From JACCZR01 sp035296565 (lineage in GTDB: Bacteria; Actinomycetota; Thermoleophilia; Solirubrobacterales; Thermoleophilaceae), in contig DATHAQ010000041.1 of NCBI GenBank assembly GCA_035296565.1, positions 138,082 to 202,081 on the forward strand: a stretch of DNA of 64,000 bases, read 5' to 3'. The notes below the pieces were generated by a model. That model was given only the letters and a program-made list of their open reading frames with translations, did no database searches and was not told the origin of the DNA. The position numbers and the translations under genes are program-made. Shown here in pieces: positions 1 to 8,248 of this stretch. Positions within the stretch are counted from its first letter, which is position 1, and each line of letters opens with the position of its first letter.

Positions 1-366
1 TGGACGCTGCTCTTGGTCGAGGCGCTGCTGGACGGCTCGCGCCGCTTCGGCGACCTCGAGGAGGCGCTCGCGGGCATCGCGCCCAACGTGCTCACCCAGC
101 GCCTGCGGCGCCTGGAGGCGGAGGGCCTGGTGGTGGCCGAGCCCTACTCCCAGCGCCCGCCGCGCTTCGTCTACGAGCTCAGCGCCAGTGGCCGCGAGCT
201 GGCCGGCGCCCTGCGTCTGCTTGCCGACTGGGGCGCTCGCCAGGGCGAGGGGGTCGACGCCCCGCGGCACGAGGCCTGCGGCAGCGTTCTCGAGGCGCGC
301 TGGTGGTGTCCCACCTGTGAGCGCCCCGCCGAGGGCGAGGAGGCCGAGGGCCTGCACTTCGCCTAG
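1..366 (+). CDS. HxlR-family transcriptional regulator, 5' truncated by window edge
   Basis: The reading frame is open from the first base (W-T-L-L-L-V-E), so the start lies outside the window. The visible part is the winged-helix core of an HxlR/MarR-like regulator: 'FGDLEEALAGIAPNVLTQRLRRLEAEGLV' is the recognition helix and the start of the wing, and 'YELSASGRELAGALRLLADWG' is the usual C-terminal helix. An unusual tail carries Cys-Pro-Thr-Cys (about 20 residues from the end), which could bind metal or sense redox state. A second HxlR protein is encoded at 35454. The target genes are unknown. Confidence 0.8.
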   Translation, partial: WTLLLVEALLDGSRRFGDLEEALAGIAPNVLTQRLRRLEAEGLVVAEPYSQRPPRFVYELSASGRELAGALRLLADWGARQGEGVDAPRHEACGSVLEARWWCPTCERPAEGEEAEGLHFA

Positions 367-394
367 CTAGGGACGGCTTGTGCTGGCCCCCCGC

Positions 395-400
395 TACGGT
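395..400 (+). promoter_or_regulatory. Candidate -10 hexamer for a leaderless transcript
   Basis: TACGGT ends 8 nt before the GTG at 409 and no Shine-Dalgarno sequence is present. The same TANNNT-N6-10-start arrangement precedes about a dozen other genes here. It is a pattern match only. Confidence 0.4.
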
Positions 401-408
401 TCCGGAGC

Positions 409-900
409 GTGCGCGAGTCCGAAGAGGTCTATCGCCGGCGTCGTCTGGTCGCGGCGGGCGGTGCGGGGCTGTTCCTCCTGCTGCTGATCGTGGCGATCGC
501 GTCCGCCGGCGGTGGGGGCGAGGACGACAGGGCCAGCACCACACCTCCGCCGGCGTTGAAGGAGGAGCCGGCGACGGCCGACCGCTCGGAGCGCGACCGC
601 ACCGAGACCGACACTGCGCCCAGCCAGAGCGCCTCTGGAGGCAGCGCGGGCGGCGGCACCGCCGGCGGCACCGCGAGCGGCGGCGGAGCGGGCGGCGGAA
701 CGGCCGCCGCCGGCGGCGGTACCGCGGGCGCGGGCACGGGGAGCGACGGCGGCACGGGCGGCGGGACCGTGAGCGGCGGCGGCACCGGCACCCCCGGCAG
801 CGGAGGCGGGACCCCGGGCGGCAGTCCCCAGGGTGGCGCGAACCCCTCGCCGCGCAGCTCGCCGGGCGGCACGAGCGAGGGCGGGGCCTCGCCGCCCTAG
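409..900 (+). CDS. Membrane-anchored Gly/Thr/Ser-rich low-complexity protein
   Basis: 163 residues from a GTG. A short basic N-terminus (RESEEVYRRRR) is followed by one hydrophobic helix (about residues 15-33, rich in Ala, Leu, Ile). The rest is predicted to be outside the membrane: an acidic/Pro linker, then a long stretch of GGGTAGG-like repeats and a Pro/Ser tail. The type II topology follows from the Arg cluster before the helix. No catalytic domain is visible. The function is unknown; an extended cell-envelope linker or adhesin-like protein is possible. The repeat-rich frame could mislead gene callers, but the TM segment and an upstream -10-like hexamer support it as a gene. Confidence 0.6.
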   Translation: MRESEEVYRRRRLVAAGGAGLFLLLLIVAIASAGGGGEDDRASTTPPPALKEEPATADRSERDRTETDTAPSQSASGGSAGGGTAGGTASGGGAGGGTAAAGGGTAGAGTGSDGGTGGGTVSGGGTGTPGSGGGTPGGSPQGGANPSPRSSPGGTSEGGASPP

Positions 901-1045
901 CCACCTCGAAGCGCGACCGGCCGGCGGTGGGCGCAGCGTGTCGGCGGGCCTCGCCGCCTAGCCACGTCGAACCGCGGACCGGCCGGCGGCGGGCTCAGCG
1001 TGCCGGCGGGGCTCCGCCGCCCTGGCCAGGTCGGCGCAGCGTGCC
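884..1045. repeat. 62-bp tandem repeat, about 2.6 copies, across the end of a gene
   Basis: Units begin at about 884, 946 and 1008, each starting with a variant of gggcctcgccgcc and containing gaccggccggcgg and gcagcgtg. The first unit includes the stop codon of the upstream gene, so the duplication probably arose from that gene's 3' end. Copies differ at several positions, so it is not recent. Together with the palindromic element at 1051 it fills the gap before the convergent arfB-like gene. Confidence 0.7.
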
Positions 1046-1050
1046 CCCTC

Positions 1051-1097
1051 CCGAAACTCCTCAGCCTCCTGATGGCTTTTTCAGAGCGGACGTGTGC
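1051..1097. repeat. TCAG-N4-CTGA palindromic element, copy A
   Basis: Core TCAGCCTCCTGA, followed by GGCTTTTTC and then ACGTGTGCG. It matches the copies at 11010, 37341, 37597, 42157, 52517, 52822 and 61455 in the core, in the GAAA/TTTT flanks and in the GTGTGC end. It lies between two convergent genes, where a bidirectional terminator is expected. Confidence 0.6.
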
Positions 1098-1174
1098 GTC
1101 GCGCCTCGCTCGAATCGGCACCCCGAGCGCGCGACCTGCGCTGGAGCGCTGATCGTCGCCACTCGTCGTCGGCG

Positions 1175-1588
1175 CTAGTCGTCGGCGCTTGGCCGGCGCC
1201 GCAGCCGTTTGCGCTCGCTCTGACGCCGCTTGGCCTGCGCGCGCTTGCGGCGCGACGTCGCCGTCGGACGCGTCGCTCGCCGAGCGCGGGGAACCGCGAG
1301 CGCGCCGGCCAGCCGGGAACGCAGCCGCTCGAGTGCCAGCTCGCGGTTGCGGGCCTGGCTGCGGCTGTCCTGCGCGGTGGCGCGGGCCACCGGCCCGAGC
1401 CGGGCGGTCAGCCGCCGCTTCTGATCGTCGCCGAAGGCACTCGACGAGGCGATGTCCAGCGAGGCCTCGACCCGGCTGGCGGTCACATTCGCGTGCTGGC
1501 CGCCGGGGCCCGACGAGCGGCTCGTGCGCAGCTGGATTTCCCCCAGCGGCACCCTTACCGCCGGTGTGACCTCCATCGGATCCTCCAT
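1175..1588 (-). CDS. arfB: ArfB/YaeJ-like peptidyl-tRNA hydrolase (GGQ protein)
   Basis: 137 residues. The class-I release-factor catalytic motif GPGGQ is at residues 27-31, followed by 'HANVTASRVEASLDI', as in ArfB/ICT1 proteins. There are no codon-recognition domains, so the protein is the short rescue form that hydrolyses peptidyl-tRNA on stalled ribosomes. The C-terminal third is very rich in Arg and Lys, matching the basic tail that ArfB inserts into the empty mRNA channel. The start chosen is the ATG at 1588; a second ATG four codons in is also possible. It is divergent from the kinase gene, with 17 bp between starts. Confidence 0.88.
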   Translation of the reverse strand: MEDPMEVTPAVRVPLGEIQLRTSRSSGPGGQHANVTASRVEASLDIASSSAFGDDQKRRLTARLGPVARATAQDSRSQARNRELALERLRSRLAGALAVPRARRATRPTATSRRKRAQAKRRQSERKRLRRRPSADD

Positions 1589-1605
1589 CGCGCCAAGCTA
1601 CAGCC

Positions 1606-2427
1606 GTGCGCTCGGCCGTGGTCGGACACGTGGAGTGGATCGAGTTCGCGCGCGTCGAGCGCATGCCGGCGCCCGGCGAGATCGTCCACGCCTGGGAGAC
1701 CTGGGAGGAGCCGGGCGGGGGCGGAGCCGTCAGCGCGGTGCAGCTGGCCAAGCTCGGCGACGGGGCCGACTTCTTCTGCGCGCTGGGCGACGACGAGCTC
1801 GGCCATCGCGCCCACGACGAGCTCACCCGCCAGGGCGTGCGCGTCCACGCCGCGTGGCGGCCGGAGCCGCAGCGCCGAGGGTTCGTGCACGTCGACAGGG
1901 CGGCAGAGCGCACCATCACCGTGATCGGTGACCGCCTCGGACCCCTCGGAGAGGACGGCCTGCCCTGGGAGCTGCTGGACGAGGTCGAGGCCGTCTACTT
2001 CACGGCAGGCGACGCTGCTGCCGCGCGGCAGGCCCGGCGGGCCGGGACCATGGTGGCCACCCCGCGCGGGTTGGAGACGCTCGTGGCCGCGGGCGTCGAG
2101 CTGGACGCGCTGGTGGCCAGCGGCAAGGACGAGGGCGAGCGCTACGGCGGCGAGCTCGACCCGCCACCGCGCGTGGTGGTGCGCACGGCGGGCGCCGCGG
2201 GGGGCGAGTGGACCGCGCAAGACGGCGCGACCGGGCGCTATCCCGCAGCGCCGCTGCCGGGTGAGCCCGCCGACGCCTACGGCGCGGGCGACAGCTTCGC
2301 GGCGGGGCTGAGCTTGGGCCTGGGCGAGGGCCGCCCGCTCGAGGAGGCGCTGGCGCTCGGGGCGCGCTGCGGCGCCGCGGCGCTCTGCGGCCGTGGGTGC
2401 TTCGCGGGTCAGCTGCGGCGGGGTTAA
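1606..2427 (+). CDS. PfkB-family carbohydrate/nucleoside kinase
   Basis: 273 residues, slightly shorter than typical ribokinases (about 300). The PfkB signature near the C-terminus, 'DAYGAGDSFAAGL' (about 223-235), contains the GAGD anion hole and the catalytic Asp. The N-terminal region has the substrate-side Gly run 'EEPGGGGAVSAVQLAKLG'. It should transfer the gamma phosphate of ATP to a sugar-like alcohol, but the substrate cannot be read from the sequence. It starts with GTG, 17 bp from the divergent arfB-like gene. The stop is 10 bp before the next start, so the two may be co-transcribed. Confidence 0.85.
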   Translation: MRSAVVGHVEWIEFARVERMPAPGEIVHAWETWEEPGGGGAVSAVQLAKLGDGADFFCALGDDELGHRAHDELTRQGVRVHAAWRPEPQRRGFVHVDRAAERTITVIGDRLGPLGEDGLPWELLDEVEAVYFTAGDAAAARQARRAGTMVATPRGLETLVAAGVELDALVASGKDEGERYGGELDPPPRVVVRTAGAAGGEWTAQDGATGRYPAAPLPGEPADAYGAGDSFAAGLSLGLGEGRPLEEALALGARCGAAALCGRGCFAGQLRRG

Positions 2428-2436
2428 GCTCGCCTC

Positions 2437-3900
2437 GTGAAGGCGGTGGTGGCGGTGCTGGCGGCGACGGCGTTCGTCCTCTGCGCCTCGCCGGCCGCCG
2501 CGCAGTCGGACGCGAGCCCGCCCTCCTGCGTGGGCGATACCGAGGCCGGCTCGGTGCCGCAGATCCCGGGCGGCCAACGGCTTCGCTTCGGCGTCACGCC
2601 CGGGGTGGAGACTGGACAGATCGGCACGGCGCCGGCCGCGGCCGTCCCCGAGGACCGGCCGCGGCACGACGCTGCGCTGGCCGAGCTGCGCCCGCGCAGC
2701 GGGCCCTTCGTACTGCGGCTCAACCGTTTCTTCTGGTCGGACCGCGAGGCGGGCTTCAACCGCTTCCTCGCCCTCGCGCACCGCTACACCAGCGCGGGCT
2801 ACGGCGTGGAGCTGCAGGTCCGCTACCACCCCGACTCCGCCCAGGAAGGCGACATCGCGGCGTGGACGGCCCACGTTCGCGAGGTGGTGCGGCGCTTCGG
2901 GGCGATCCGCGGTGTGGTGGCGCTGCAGATCGCCAACGAGGTCAACATCGCGTTCTCGCGCGACTCCTCGGACGGCGCCTACCGCGGCGCCCGCGAGGCG
3001 CTGGTGCAGGGCGTGATCGCGGCGAAGGACGAGGCCCGCAGGCGCGGGCTTCGCGGTCTCGAGATTGGCTTCAACTGGGCCTATCGCCTGGACCCGGCCA
3101 CCGAGACCAGCTTCTGGTCGGCCCTACGCGACCGCGGCGGGGCGGCCTTCGCGCGCTCGCTGGACTGGATCGGGTTGGACGCCTACCCGGGGACGATCTT
3201 CCCGCCCGCCGAGCCCGACCTGGATGGCTACCGCGACGGGATGGTCAACGCTATGAGCGCGATCCGCTGCTACGCGAAGCTGCCGGGCATCCCGCGCTCG
3301 GTGCCGGTGAAGGTGGAGGAGAACGGCTGGCCGACGTTTCTCGGCCGCAGCTACGCGACCCAGGCGGCCGTCCTGGAGCGCATGGTGCGCGCGGTGCACG
3401 ACTTTCGCGCCACCTACGGCGTGACCGACTACCGCTGGTTCAACCTGCGCGACTCCGACACGGCCTCGCAGCAGATCTTTCAGCGAGCCGGCCTGATCGA
3501 GAGCGACTACGACCGCAAGCCCGCCTTCGGGGTCTACGAGCGCCTGGTCGAGCGCCTGAGCATCCGCGGCGGCCTATCCGGCGCGCGTCCGCGGCTGAGC
3601 TTGAGGGCGCGCTACCGGCGGGGCCGCTGGCGCGGGCGCAGCTGTGCGCGTGGCCCGGTCCGGGCCACCGTGACCGGTGCCGACCGCCGCCTGGCGCGGC
3701 GCGCCGACTTTCGCCGCGGCCGCCGCCGCGTGGCCCGTGACACCCGCCCGCCACTGAGCCGGATCATCGACCGCAGGCGTCATCGAGGGCGCAGCCACCG
3801 CCACGCGGTGGTGGCCAAGGTACGGCTCGCCGACGGTGGCCTCGTGCGCCTGCGGCGTGTCTACCGCGTCTGTGCCGCTCGGGTTAGGGTGCGCCCATGA
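2437..3900 (+). CDS. Secreted glycoside-hydrolase-like protein with basic C-terminal tail
   Basis: 487 residues. A signal peptide is clear (residues 1-22, MKAVVAVLAATAFVLCASPAAA, cleavage after Ala-Ala-Ala). The fold looks like a clan-A TIM-barrel glycosidase: an Asn-Glu pair at about 167-168 (ANEVN) fits the acid/base, and E294/E295 in 'VEENGWPT' fits the nucleophile. Conserved 'WIGLDAYPG' and 'YRWFNLRDS' blocks lie between and after. The last 110 residues are strongly Arg-rich and may be a separate wall- or polysaccharide-binding tail. The substrate and exact GH family are not determined. The stop overlaps the next ATG in ATGA, so the SDR gene is translationally coupled. A TAAGCT hexamer ends 6 nt before the GTG start. 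Confidence 0.7.
   Translation: MKAVVAVLAATAFVLCASPAAAQSDASPPSCVGDTEAGSVPQIPGGQRLRFGVTPGVETGQIGTAPAAAVPEDRPRHDAALAELRPRSGPFVLRLNRFFWSDREAGFNRFLALAHRYTSAGYGVELQVRYHPDSAQEGDIAAWTAHVREVVRRFGAIRGVVALQIANEVNIAFSRDSSDGAYRGAREALVQGVIAAKDEARRRGLRGLEIGFNWAYRLDPATETSFWSALRDRGGAAFARSLDWIGLDAYPGTIFPPAEPDLDGYRDGMVNAMSAIRCYAKLPGIPRSVPVKVEENGWPTFLGRSYATQAAVLERMVRAVHDFRATYGVTDYRWFNLRDSDTASQQIFQRAGLIESDYDRKPAFGVYERLVERLSIRGGLSGARPRLSLRARYRRGRWRGRSCARGPVRATVTGADRRLARRADFRRGRRRVARDTRPPLSRIIDRRRHRGRSHRHAVVAKVRLADGGLVRLRRVYRVCAARVRVRP
3885..3890 (+). promoter_or_regulatory. Candidate internal leaderless promoter for the SDR gene
   Basis: TAGGGT ends 6 nt before the ATG at 3897, inside the 3' end of the upstream gene. 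It would let the SDR be expressed alone as a leaderless mRNA in addition to read-through. The evidence is weak. Confidence 0.3.
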
Positions 3901-4781
3901 CTTCTCTGGCCGGGCAGAAGATCCTCATAACCGGAGCGGCGCGCGGGATCGGCGCCGAGAGCGCGCGGCGGCTGGCCGCGAGGGGCGCGCAGCTCGCGCT
4001 GGTCGGCCTGGAGCCCGAGGAGCTCGAGCGGGTCGCGACCCAGTGCGGCGGGGGCTCGTTCGCCATCGAGGCCGATGTGACCGACCGCAAGGGACTGGAG
4101 CAGGCGGTCGAGGAGGCAGTCGAGCGCCTCGGGGGCATCGACTGCGTGGTGGCCAACGCCGGCGTGGCCTCGGCGGGCTTCGTGCGTAACATCGACCCCG
4201 ACGCTTTCGAGCGGGTGATCGAGGTCAACCTGCTCGGCGTATGGCGCACCGTGCGCGCGGCCCTCCCTCACGTGCTGCGCAGCCGCGGCTACGTGCTGGT
4301 GATCGCCTCCTCCGCCGCGGCGCTGCACGGCCCGGGGATGGCGCCCTACGCGGCCAGCAAGGCGGGCGCCGAGGCGTTCGCCAACTCGCTGCGCTCCGAG
4401 CTGCGTCACCACGGCGTCGACGTGGGGGTGGGCTACCTGCTCTGGATCGGGACCGACATGGTGGCCGGGGTCGACGCCCACCCGGCCATGGCCGGCTTCC
4501 GGGCCAAGCTGCCGGGGCCATTCAAGACCACCCACCCGGTCTCCAAGGCCGGCGATGCGGTCGTCGACGGCATCGAGAATCGCCGGCGCTGGGTCACGGT
4601 GCCGCAGTGGCTGCGGGGACTGCTCGTCCTCCGCGGGGCGATTGGGCCACTGTTGGAGGCGGGCTCCCGCAAGGAGACGCAGGAGCTCGACGAGCTCATG
4701 GAGCGCAACGTGACCGAGCGTGGGGCCGAGGAGGCTTCGGCCCTGGTGGGCGCCGGCGGAGCGGCCGACCGGTCGCGGTGA
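3897..4781 (+). CDS. Short-chain dehydrogenase/reductase
   Basis: 294 residues, a classical SDR with a short C-terminal extension. The nucleotide-binding motif TGAARGIG is at about 11-18, 'NAG' at about 88-90, the catalytic Ser in 'VIASSAAA' (about 137-144) and the active-site 'YAASK' at about 154-158. It catalyses NAD(P)-dependent oxidoreduction of an alcohol or ketone of unknown identity. The extension ('WVTVPQWLRGLLVLRG') resembles that of SDRs acting on hydrophobic or lipid-like substrates, which is inference. It is coupled to the upstream secreted hydrolase by a 4-bp overlap and lies 30 bp before the ferritin-like gene. Confidence 0.9.
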   Translation: MTSLAGQKILITGAARGIGAESARRLAARGAQLALVGLEPEELERVATQCGGGSFAIEADVTDRKGLEQAVEEAVERLGGIDCVVANAGVASAGFVRNIDPDAFERVIEVNLLGVWRTVRAALPHVLRSRGYVLVIASSAAALHGPGMAPYAASKAGAEAFANSLRSELRHHGVDVGVGYLLWIGTDMVAGVDAHPAMAGFRAKLPGPFKTTHPVSKAGDAVVDGIENRRRWVTVPQWLRGLLVLRGAIGPLLEAGSRKETQELDELMERNVTERGAEEASALVGAGGAADRSR

Positions 4782-4811
4782 TCTGAGAGGCCCCTACCCA
4801 AGAAGAGCACG

Positions 4812-5771
4812 ATGGCGCCGAAGCCCGTAATCGACTTCGACCTCGACCGCTACCTGCGGGCCTCCGAGAAGCTCGACCTCTCCGAGCTCAGCTGGGAGGA
4901 CATTCCAAAGCACCCCCTCGCCGACGGCGACGTGATGTCCATGCACTACATGCTGGACATCGAGACCCACACGGTGATCTACCTGCGCGACCTCCTGGCC
5001 ACGCGGGCCGCGAACGATCCCCAGATCACCGCCTTCCTGGCCTGCTGGGCGTACGAGGAGCTGTGGCATGGCGAGGCCTTCTCGGACTTCCTGCGCGCCT
5101 ACGGCATCGAGGTGCCGGCCGAGCCGAAGTTTCCCGACGGCTCGACACCGATGCCCACCAGGGCCAAGCGCACCCACGGCCTGCGCGGCGACCTCGGCGT
5201 GGGGCAGCAGCTGCACCTGGTGCCCACCATGGTCGGGTCGGCGCTCTTCCGGGACTTCATCGGCCTGCACATGACCTGGGGAGCGATCAACGAGCTCACC
5301 ACGCTCACCGGCTATCACGCCTTGATCCGCCGCTCCGAGCACCCCGTGCTCGAGCAGATGCTGCGTCGGGTGATCCAGGACGAGCGCCGCCACTTCGCCT
5401 TCTACCGCGCCCAGGGCCGCGCCCGGCTCGAGGCGGCGCCGCGGCGCACGCGGCGGCTGGTGCGCCGGGTCTTCGAGAACTTCTGGACGCCGGTGGGGGC
5501 GGGCGTCAAGAGCGCCGAGGAGGTGGACTCGCTGCTGCTCTACCTGTTCGGCTACGACCAGCGCGGACGCGAGATGCTGCGAGAGATCGACGAGACGGTG
5601 TCGGAGATTCCGGGCCTCGAGGGCCTGCGCCTACTCGAGCGCGAACTCGACCGCGCGCAGGAGCGCGCGGCGGCCCGGCCCGGCTGGGCTGGCGTCGTGC
5701 CGGCGCCGCCCGTCGATCCGCAGCTGCGGGGCGCCGCGAGCGAAGCCTGGCGCCCGGTCCCCTCCGCCTAG
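4812..5771 (+). CDS. Ferritin-like diiron protein, acyl-ACP-desaturase type
   Basis: 319 residues, mostly helical. Two metal-ligand motifs are visible: EExxH in 'YEELWHGEAF' (about 79-88) and 'DERRHF' (about 194-199), the spacing expected for a four-helix diiron bundle. The family includes stearoyl-ACP desaturase-like and other ferritin-superfamily oxidases; a fatty-acid desaturase or a hydroxylase are both possible. No TM segment is visible, so it is cytosolic. The preceding SDR could use the same lipid-like substrate. Its TAG shares the tetranucleotide CTAG with the stop of the convergent gene. Confidence 0.72.
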   Translation: MAPKPVIDFDLDRYLRASEKLDLSELSWEDIPKHPLADGDVMSMHYMLDIETHTVIYLRDLLATRAANDPQITAFLACWAYEELWHGEAFSDFLRAYGIEVPAEPKFPDGSTPMPTRAKRTHGLRGDLGVGQQLHLVPTMVGSALFRDFIGLHMTWGAINELTTLTGYHALIRRSEHPVLEQMLRRVIQDERRHFAFYRAQGRARLEAAPRRTRRLVRRVFENFWTPVGAGVKSAEEVDSLLLYLFGYDQRGREMLREIDETVSEIPGLEGLRLLERELDRAQERAAARPGWAGVVPAPPVDPQLRGAASEAWRPVPSA

Positions 5772-6469
5772 CTCTCGGCCTTCTGCTTGTCCTCCTGCTC
5801 GTCCTCCTGCTCGTCCTCGCCGTCCTCGTCGTCTGAGCCCTCGCTGTCGCTCGAGTTCACCGTCGAGCTCTTCTCCGACAGGTCCTGCTCGCCGGCGCCG
5901 GCGGGGGTGTTGGGGTCGGTGGGTCCGCCGGGGATCGGCTCGTTCTTGTACTCCTCGGGGTCGTCCACCGCCTCGCCGGCCACTTCCACGGTGCCGTCCT
6001 CGCGGTGGCGCACGTCCGAGGGGCCGAGCTCGGAGGTCGCCGCCTCGTCATAGGAGCTCTGGTGCTCGGGGCCGCCGAAGGTCTCGTACTTGGCCTTGCC
6101 CGTCGGCCATTCGGAGAGGTCCTGGGGCGGGTCGCCCTCGAGAGCCTCGACCTCGGCCTTGGCGTCGTCCTTCTCCTGCTCGATGTCCGTCTTGTCGGAG
6201 TCGCCGTCGCCGTCGTCCTCGCCCTCGGAAGAGCCCTCCGCGTCGGAAGAGCCCTCCGCATCGGAAGAGCCCTCCGCGTCGGAAGCGCCCTCCGCGTCGG
6301 AAGAGCCCTCGGTCTCGCTGCGCTCTTCGTCCTCGCGGGTCTCCTGCTCGGCGGGGGAGTCGGCGCCGCCCTGCTCCTCGGCCTTCTCCGGCGAGCCGGC
6401 GCCCACGTCCATGTCCTGCGGCTGGTCCTGGCGCTCCTCGGTGCGCTCTGTTGTGCCCTCTTCCTGCAT
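5768..6469 (-). CDS. Highly acidic repeat protein
   Basis: 233 residues, dominated by Glu, Asp, Ser and Gly. Residues 52-81 are five near-identical six-residue repeats (E/A-G-S/A-S-D-A type) encoded by 18-bp DNA units. A less skewed middle block ('LSEWPTGKAKYETFGG', then 'DGTVEVAGEAVDDPEEYKNEPIPGGPTD') may be the conserved part, and the C-terminus is again Glu/Asp/Gln-rich. No signal peptide or TM helix is seen. It is likely disordered and may bind cations or basic proteins. The function is unknown. Confidence 0.6.
   Translation of the reverse strand: MQEEGTTERTEERQDQPQDMDVGAGSPEKAEEQGGADSPAEQETREDEERSETEGSSDAEGASDAEGSSDAEGSSDAEGSSEGEDDGDGDSDKTDIEQEKDDAKAEVEALEGDPPQDLSEWPTGKAKYETFGGPEHQSSYDEAATSELGPSDVRHREDGTVEVAGEAVDDPEEYKNEPIPGGPTDPNTPAGAGEQDLSEKSSTVNSSDSEGSDDEDGEDEQEDEQEDKQKAES
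6225..6314. repeat. 18-bp in-frame tandem repeat, five units
   Basis: Five consecutive units of tcggaagagccctccgcg with one to three changes lie inside the acidic protein gene. The period is a multiple of three, so copy-number change would lengthen or shorten the protein without a frameshift. Confidence 0.9.
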
Positions 6470-6562
6470 CTTCGTCTCCCTCTGCTTTAGCCCTGCGTGT
6501 GCCGTACCCTAAAGCGCCGGGCCTCATGCCACCATTGGTCCGTGGCCTCTCGCGACGCGCGC

Positions 6563-6820
6563 ATGGTGGCTCTCGGCTATGGGAAGTTCGTACGCGCCGA
6601 CCGGGTGTTCGCGCTCGTCCCGCTGGACGCCGAGGAGCGCGGCGACGGCCGGCGCACCTACGTGCACGTGGAGGGCCTGGCCGAGCCCCTGGTGGCCTCG
6701 CGCTCCGAGCGCGCGATCATGGCCGACGTGGAGGCCGCGCTGGCCGAGGCCGCGGGCGTGCCGCGTCGTCGCGGCCGGCGCGGAACGGCACCCGGCCAGG
6801 AGACCCTCAGCATCGGCTGA
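6563..6820 (+). CDS. RemA/DUF370-like small regulator
   Basis: 85 residues from the ATG at 6563; an in-frame GTG at 6542 is an alternative. 'MVALGYGKFVRADRVFALVPLDAEE' followed by 'RRTYVHVEGLAEPLVASRSERAIM' matches the layout of RemA/DUF370 proteins (start LINIGFGN, VSANRI, then a TYGRRTRAVIVMDS-like strand). In Bacillus, RemA is a DNA-binding activator of matrix and osmoprotectant genes; the role here is inferred only by similarity. An osmoprotectant transporter is encoded at 13-17 kb. The tail is basic. It has no close co-directional partner. Confidence 0.6.
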   Translation: MVALGYGKFVRADRVFALVPLDAEERGDGRRTYVHVEGLAEPLVASRSERAIMADVEAALAEAAGVPRRRGRRGTAPGQETLSIG

Positions 6821-6874
6821 GGGCCTGGGCGGCAGGAGGCTCCCGGGGCCCTTGCAGGCGCCGGAGCGTTGGTC

Positions 6875-8248
6875 CTACAGCTCCTGCACCTCGCCGGTGA
6901 CCTTCGCCACCGACTCCTTCGCGTCGCCGAACAGCAGGGCGGTGTTCTCGTTGTAGAAGAGCGGGTTGTCGATCCCCGCGAAGCCGGCGCTCATGCTGCG
7001 CTTGAGGATGATCACCTGGCCGCAGCGCTGCACGTCGATGATCGGCATGCCGGCCTCGGGGTTAACGGTGTCGTTGGCCCCGATCACCAGGGCGACGTCG
7101 ATCTGCGGCAGCTCGGGGTTGATGTCGTCCATCTCCTTGAGCTGCTCGTAGGGCACGTCGGCCTCGGCGAGCAGGACGTTCATGTGGCCCGGCATGCGGC
7201 CGGCGACCGGGTGGATCGCATAGACGACCTCCACGCCGCGCTTCTCGAGCTCGGCGGCCATCTCGCGCACGGCGTGCTGGGCCTGCGCGACGGCCATTCC
7301 GTAGCCCGGTGTCACCACCACGCGCCGGGCATAGGCGAGCTGGATGGCGGCGTCAGAGGCGTCGGTGGAGCGCACGGGCCGGCCGTCCTCGCCGCTGCCG
7401 CTGGTCAGGTCCACGCCGCCAAAGCCGCCGGCCACGATCGCGGGGATCGAGCGGCTCATCGCCTCGGCCATCAGGTTGGTGAGGATCGAGCCCGACGCGC
7501 CGACGAGGATGCCGCCCACGATCAGCGCGGTGTTGTCGAGCGCAATGCCCGCCGCCGCGGCCGAGAGCCCGGTGAAGGCGTTGAGCAGCGAGATGACCAC
7601 CGGCATGTCGGCGCCGCCGATGGGCAGCACGAACATGTTGCCGAGCAGCGCCGCGGCGACCAGGATCACGAGGAACAGCAGCTCGGCCTCCGAGCCGGCG
7701 GCGATCGCCACCGCGCAGGCGATCGCGATGAGCAGCAGCGCGCCGTTGACGAACTGCTGGCCCGGCAGCTGGATCGGCCGACCCGGGAGGATCTCCTGCA
7801 GCTTGCCGAAGGCGATGTTCGAGCCCCAGAAGGAGATCGAGCCGATGATCGCGGCGAAGAGGATGGGGACGCCCTCCTCCAGCGGCAGGTCGCCGCCCGA
7901 CTTGCGGAACTCCGCCCAGGCGATGAGCGCCACCGCGCCGCCGCCGACACCGTTGAACAGCGCCACCATCTGCGGCATCTGGGTCATCTGCACCGAGCGG
8001 GCGGCGGGGACACCGATAGCCGTGCCGATGGCCACGCCCACGGCGATCAACCCGTAGTCGCCGACCTCGGGGATGAGCAGGGTCGCGATGACCGCCACCG
8101 CCATTCCCACCGCCGCGGTGACGTTGCCGCGCCGCGCGGTCTTGGGGCTGGTGACCCCCCGCAGTCCGAGGATGAAGAGCGTGAAGGCCACGATGTACAT
8201 GGCCTGGATGAAGTCGTCATCCTGGAAGAAGCTGGTGGCGAGGGTCAC
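6875..8248 (-). CDS. pntB: NAD(P) transhydrogenase subunit beta
   Basis: 457 residues. The N-terminal 270 residues are a bundle of about 9 TM helices (proton channel half). The C-terminal domain III binds NADP(H): 'GYGMAVAQAQHAVREM' (about 311-326), 'YAIHPVAGRMPGHMNVLL' and 'IGANDTVNPEA' are the family hallmarks. PntB uses the proton gradient to drive hydride transfer from NADH to NADP+. Its ATG overlaps the stop of pntA2 in ATGA. It is the last gene of the three-gene operon. Confidence 0.97.
   Translation of the reverse strand: MTLATSFFQDDDFIQAMYIVAFTLFILGLRGVTSPKTARRGNVTAAVGMAVAVIATLLIPEVGDYGLIAVGVAIGTAIGVPAARSVQMTQMPQMVALFNGVGGGAVALIAWAEFRKSGGDLPLEEGVPILFAAIIGSISFWGSNIAFGKLQEILPGRPIQLPGQQFVNGALLLIAIACAVAIAAGSEAELLFLVILVAAALLGNMFVLPIGGADMPVVISLLNAFTGLSAAAAGIALDNTALIVGGILVGASGSILTNLMAEAMSRSIPAIVAGGFGGVDLTSGSGEDGRPVRSTDASDAAIQLAYARRVVVTPGYGMAVAQAQHAVREMAAELEKRGVEVVYAIHPVAGRMPGHMNVLLAEADVPYEQLKEMDDINPELPQIDVALVIGANDTVNPEAGMPIIDVQRCGQVIILKRSMSAGFAGIDNPLFYNENTALLFGDAKESVAKVTGEVQEL

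Noticed and set aside
179..904. Arg/Pro-rich minus-strand open frame
   Set aside because: Low-complexity complement of the Gly-rich gene; no start signal or domain.
6225..6314. Regular 18-bp repeats as a possible CRISPR array
   Set aside because: There are no spacers; the units are contiguous and encode an in-frame peptide repeat.
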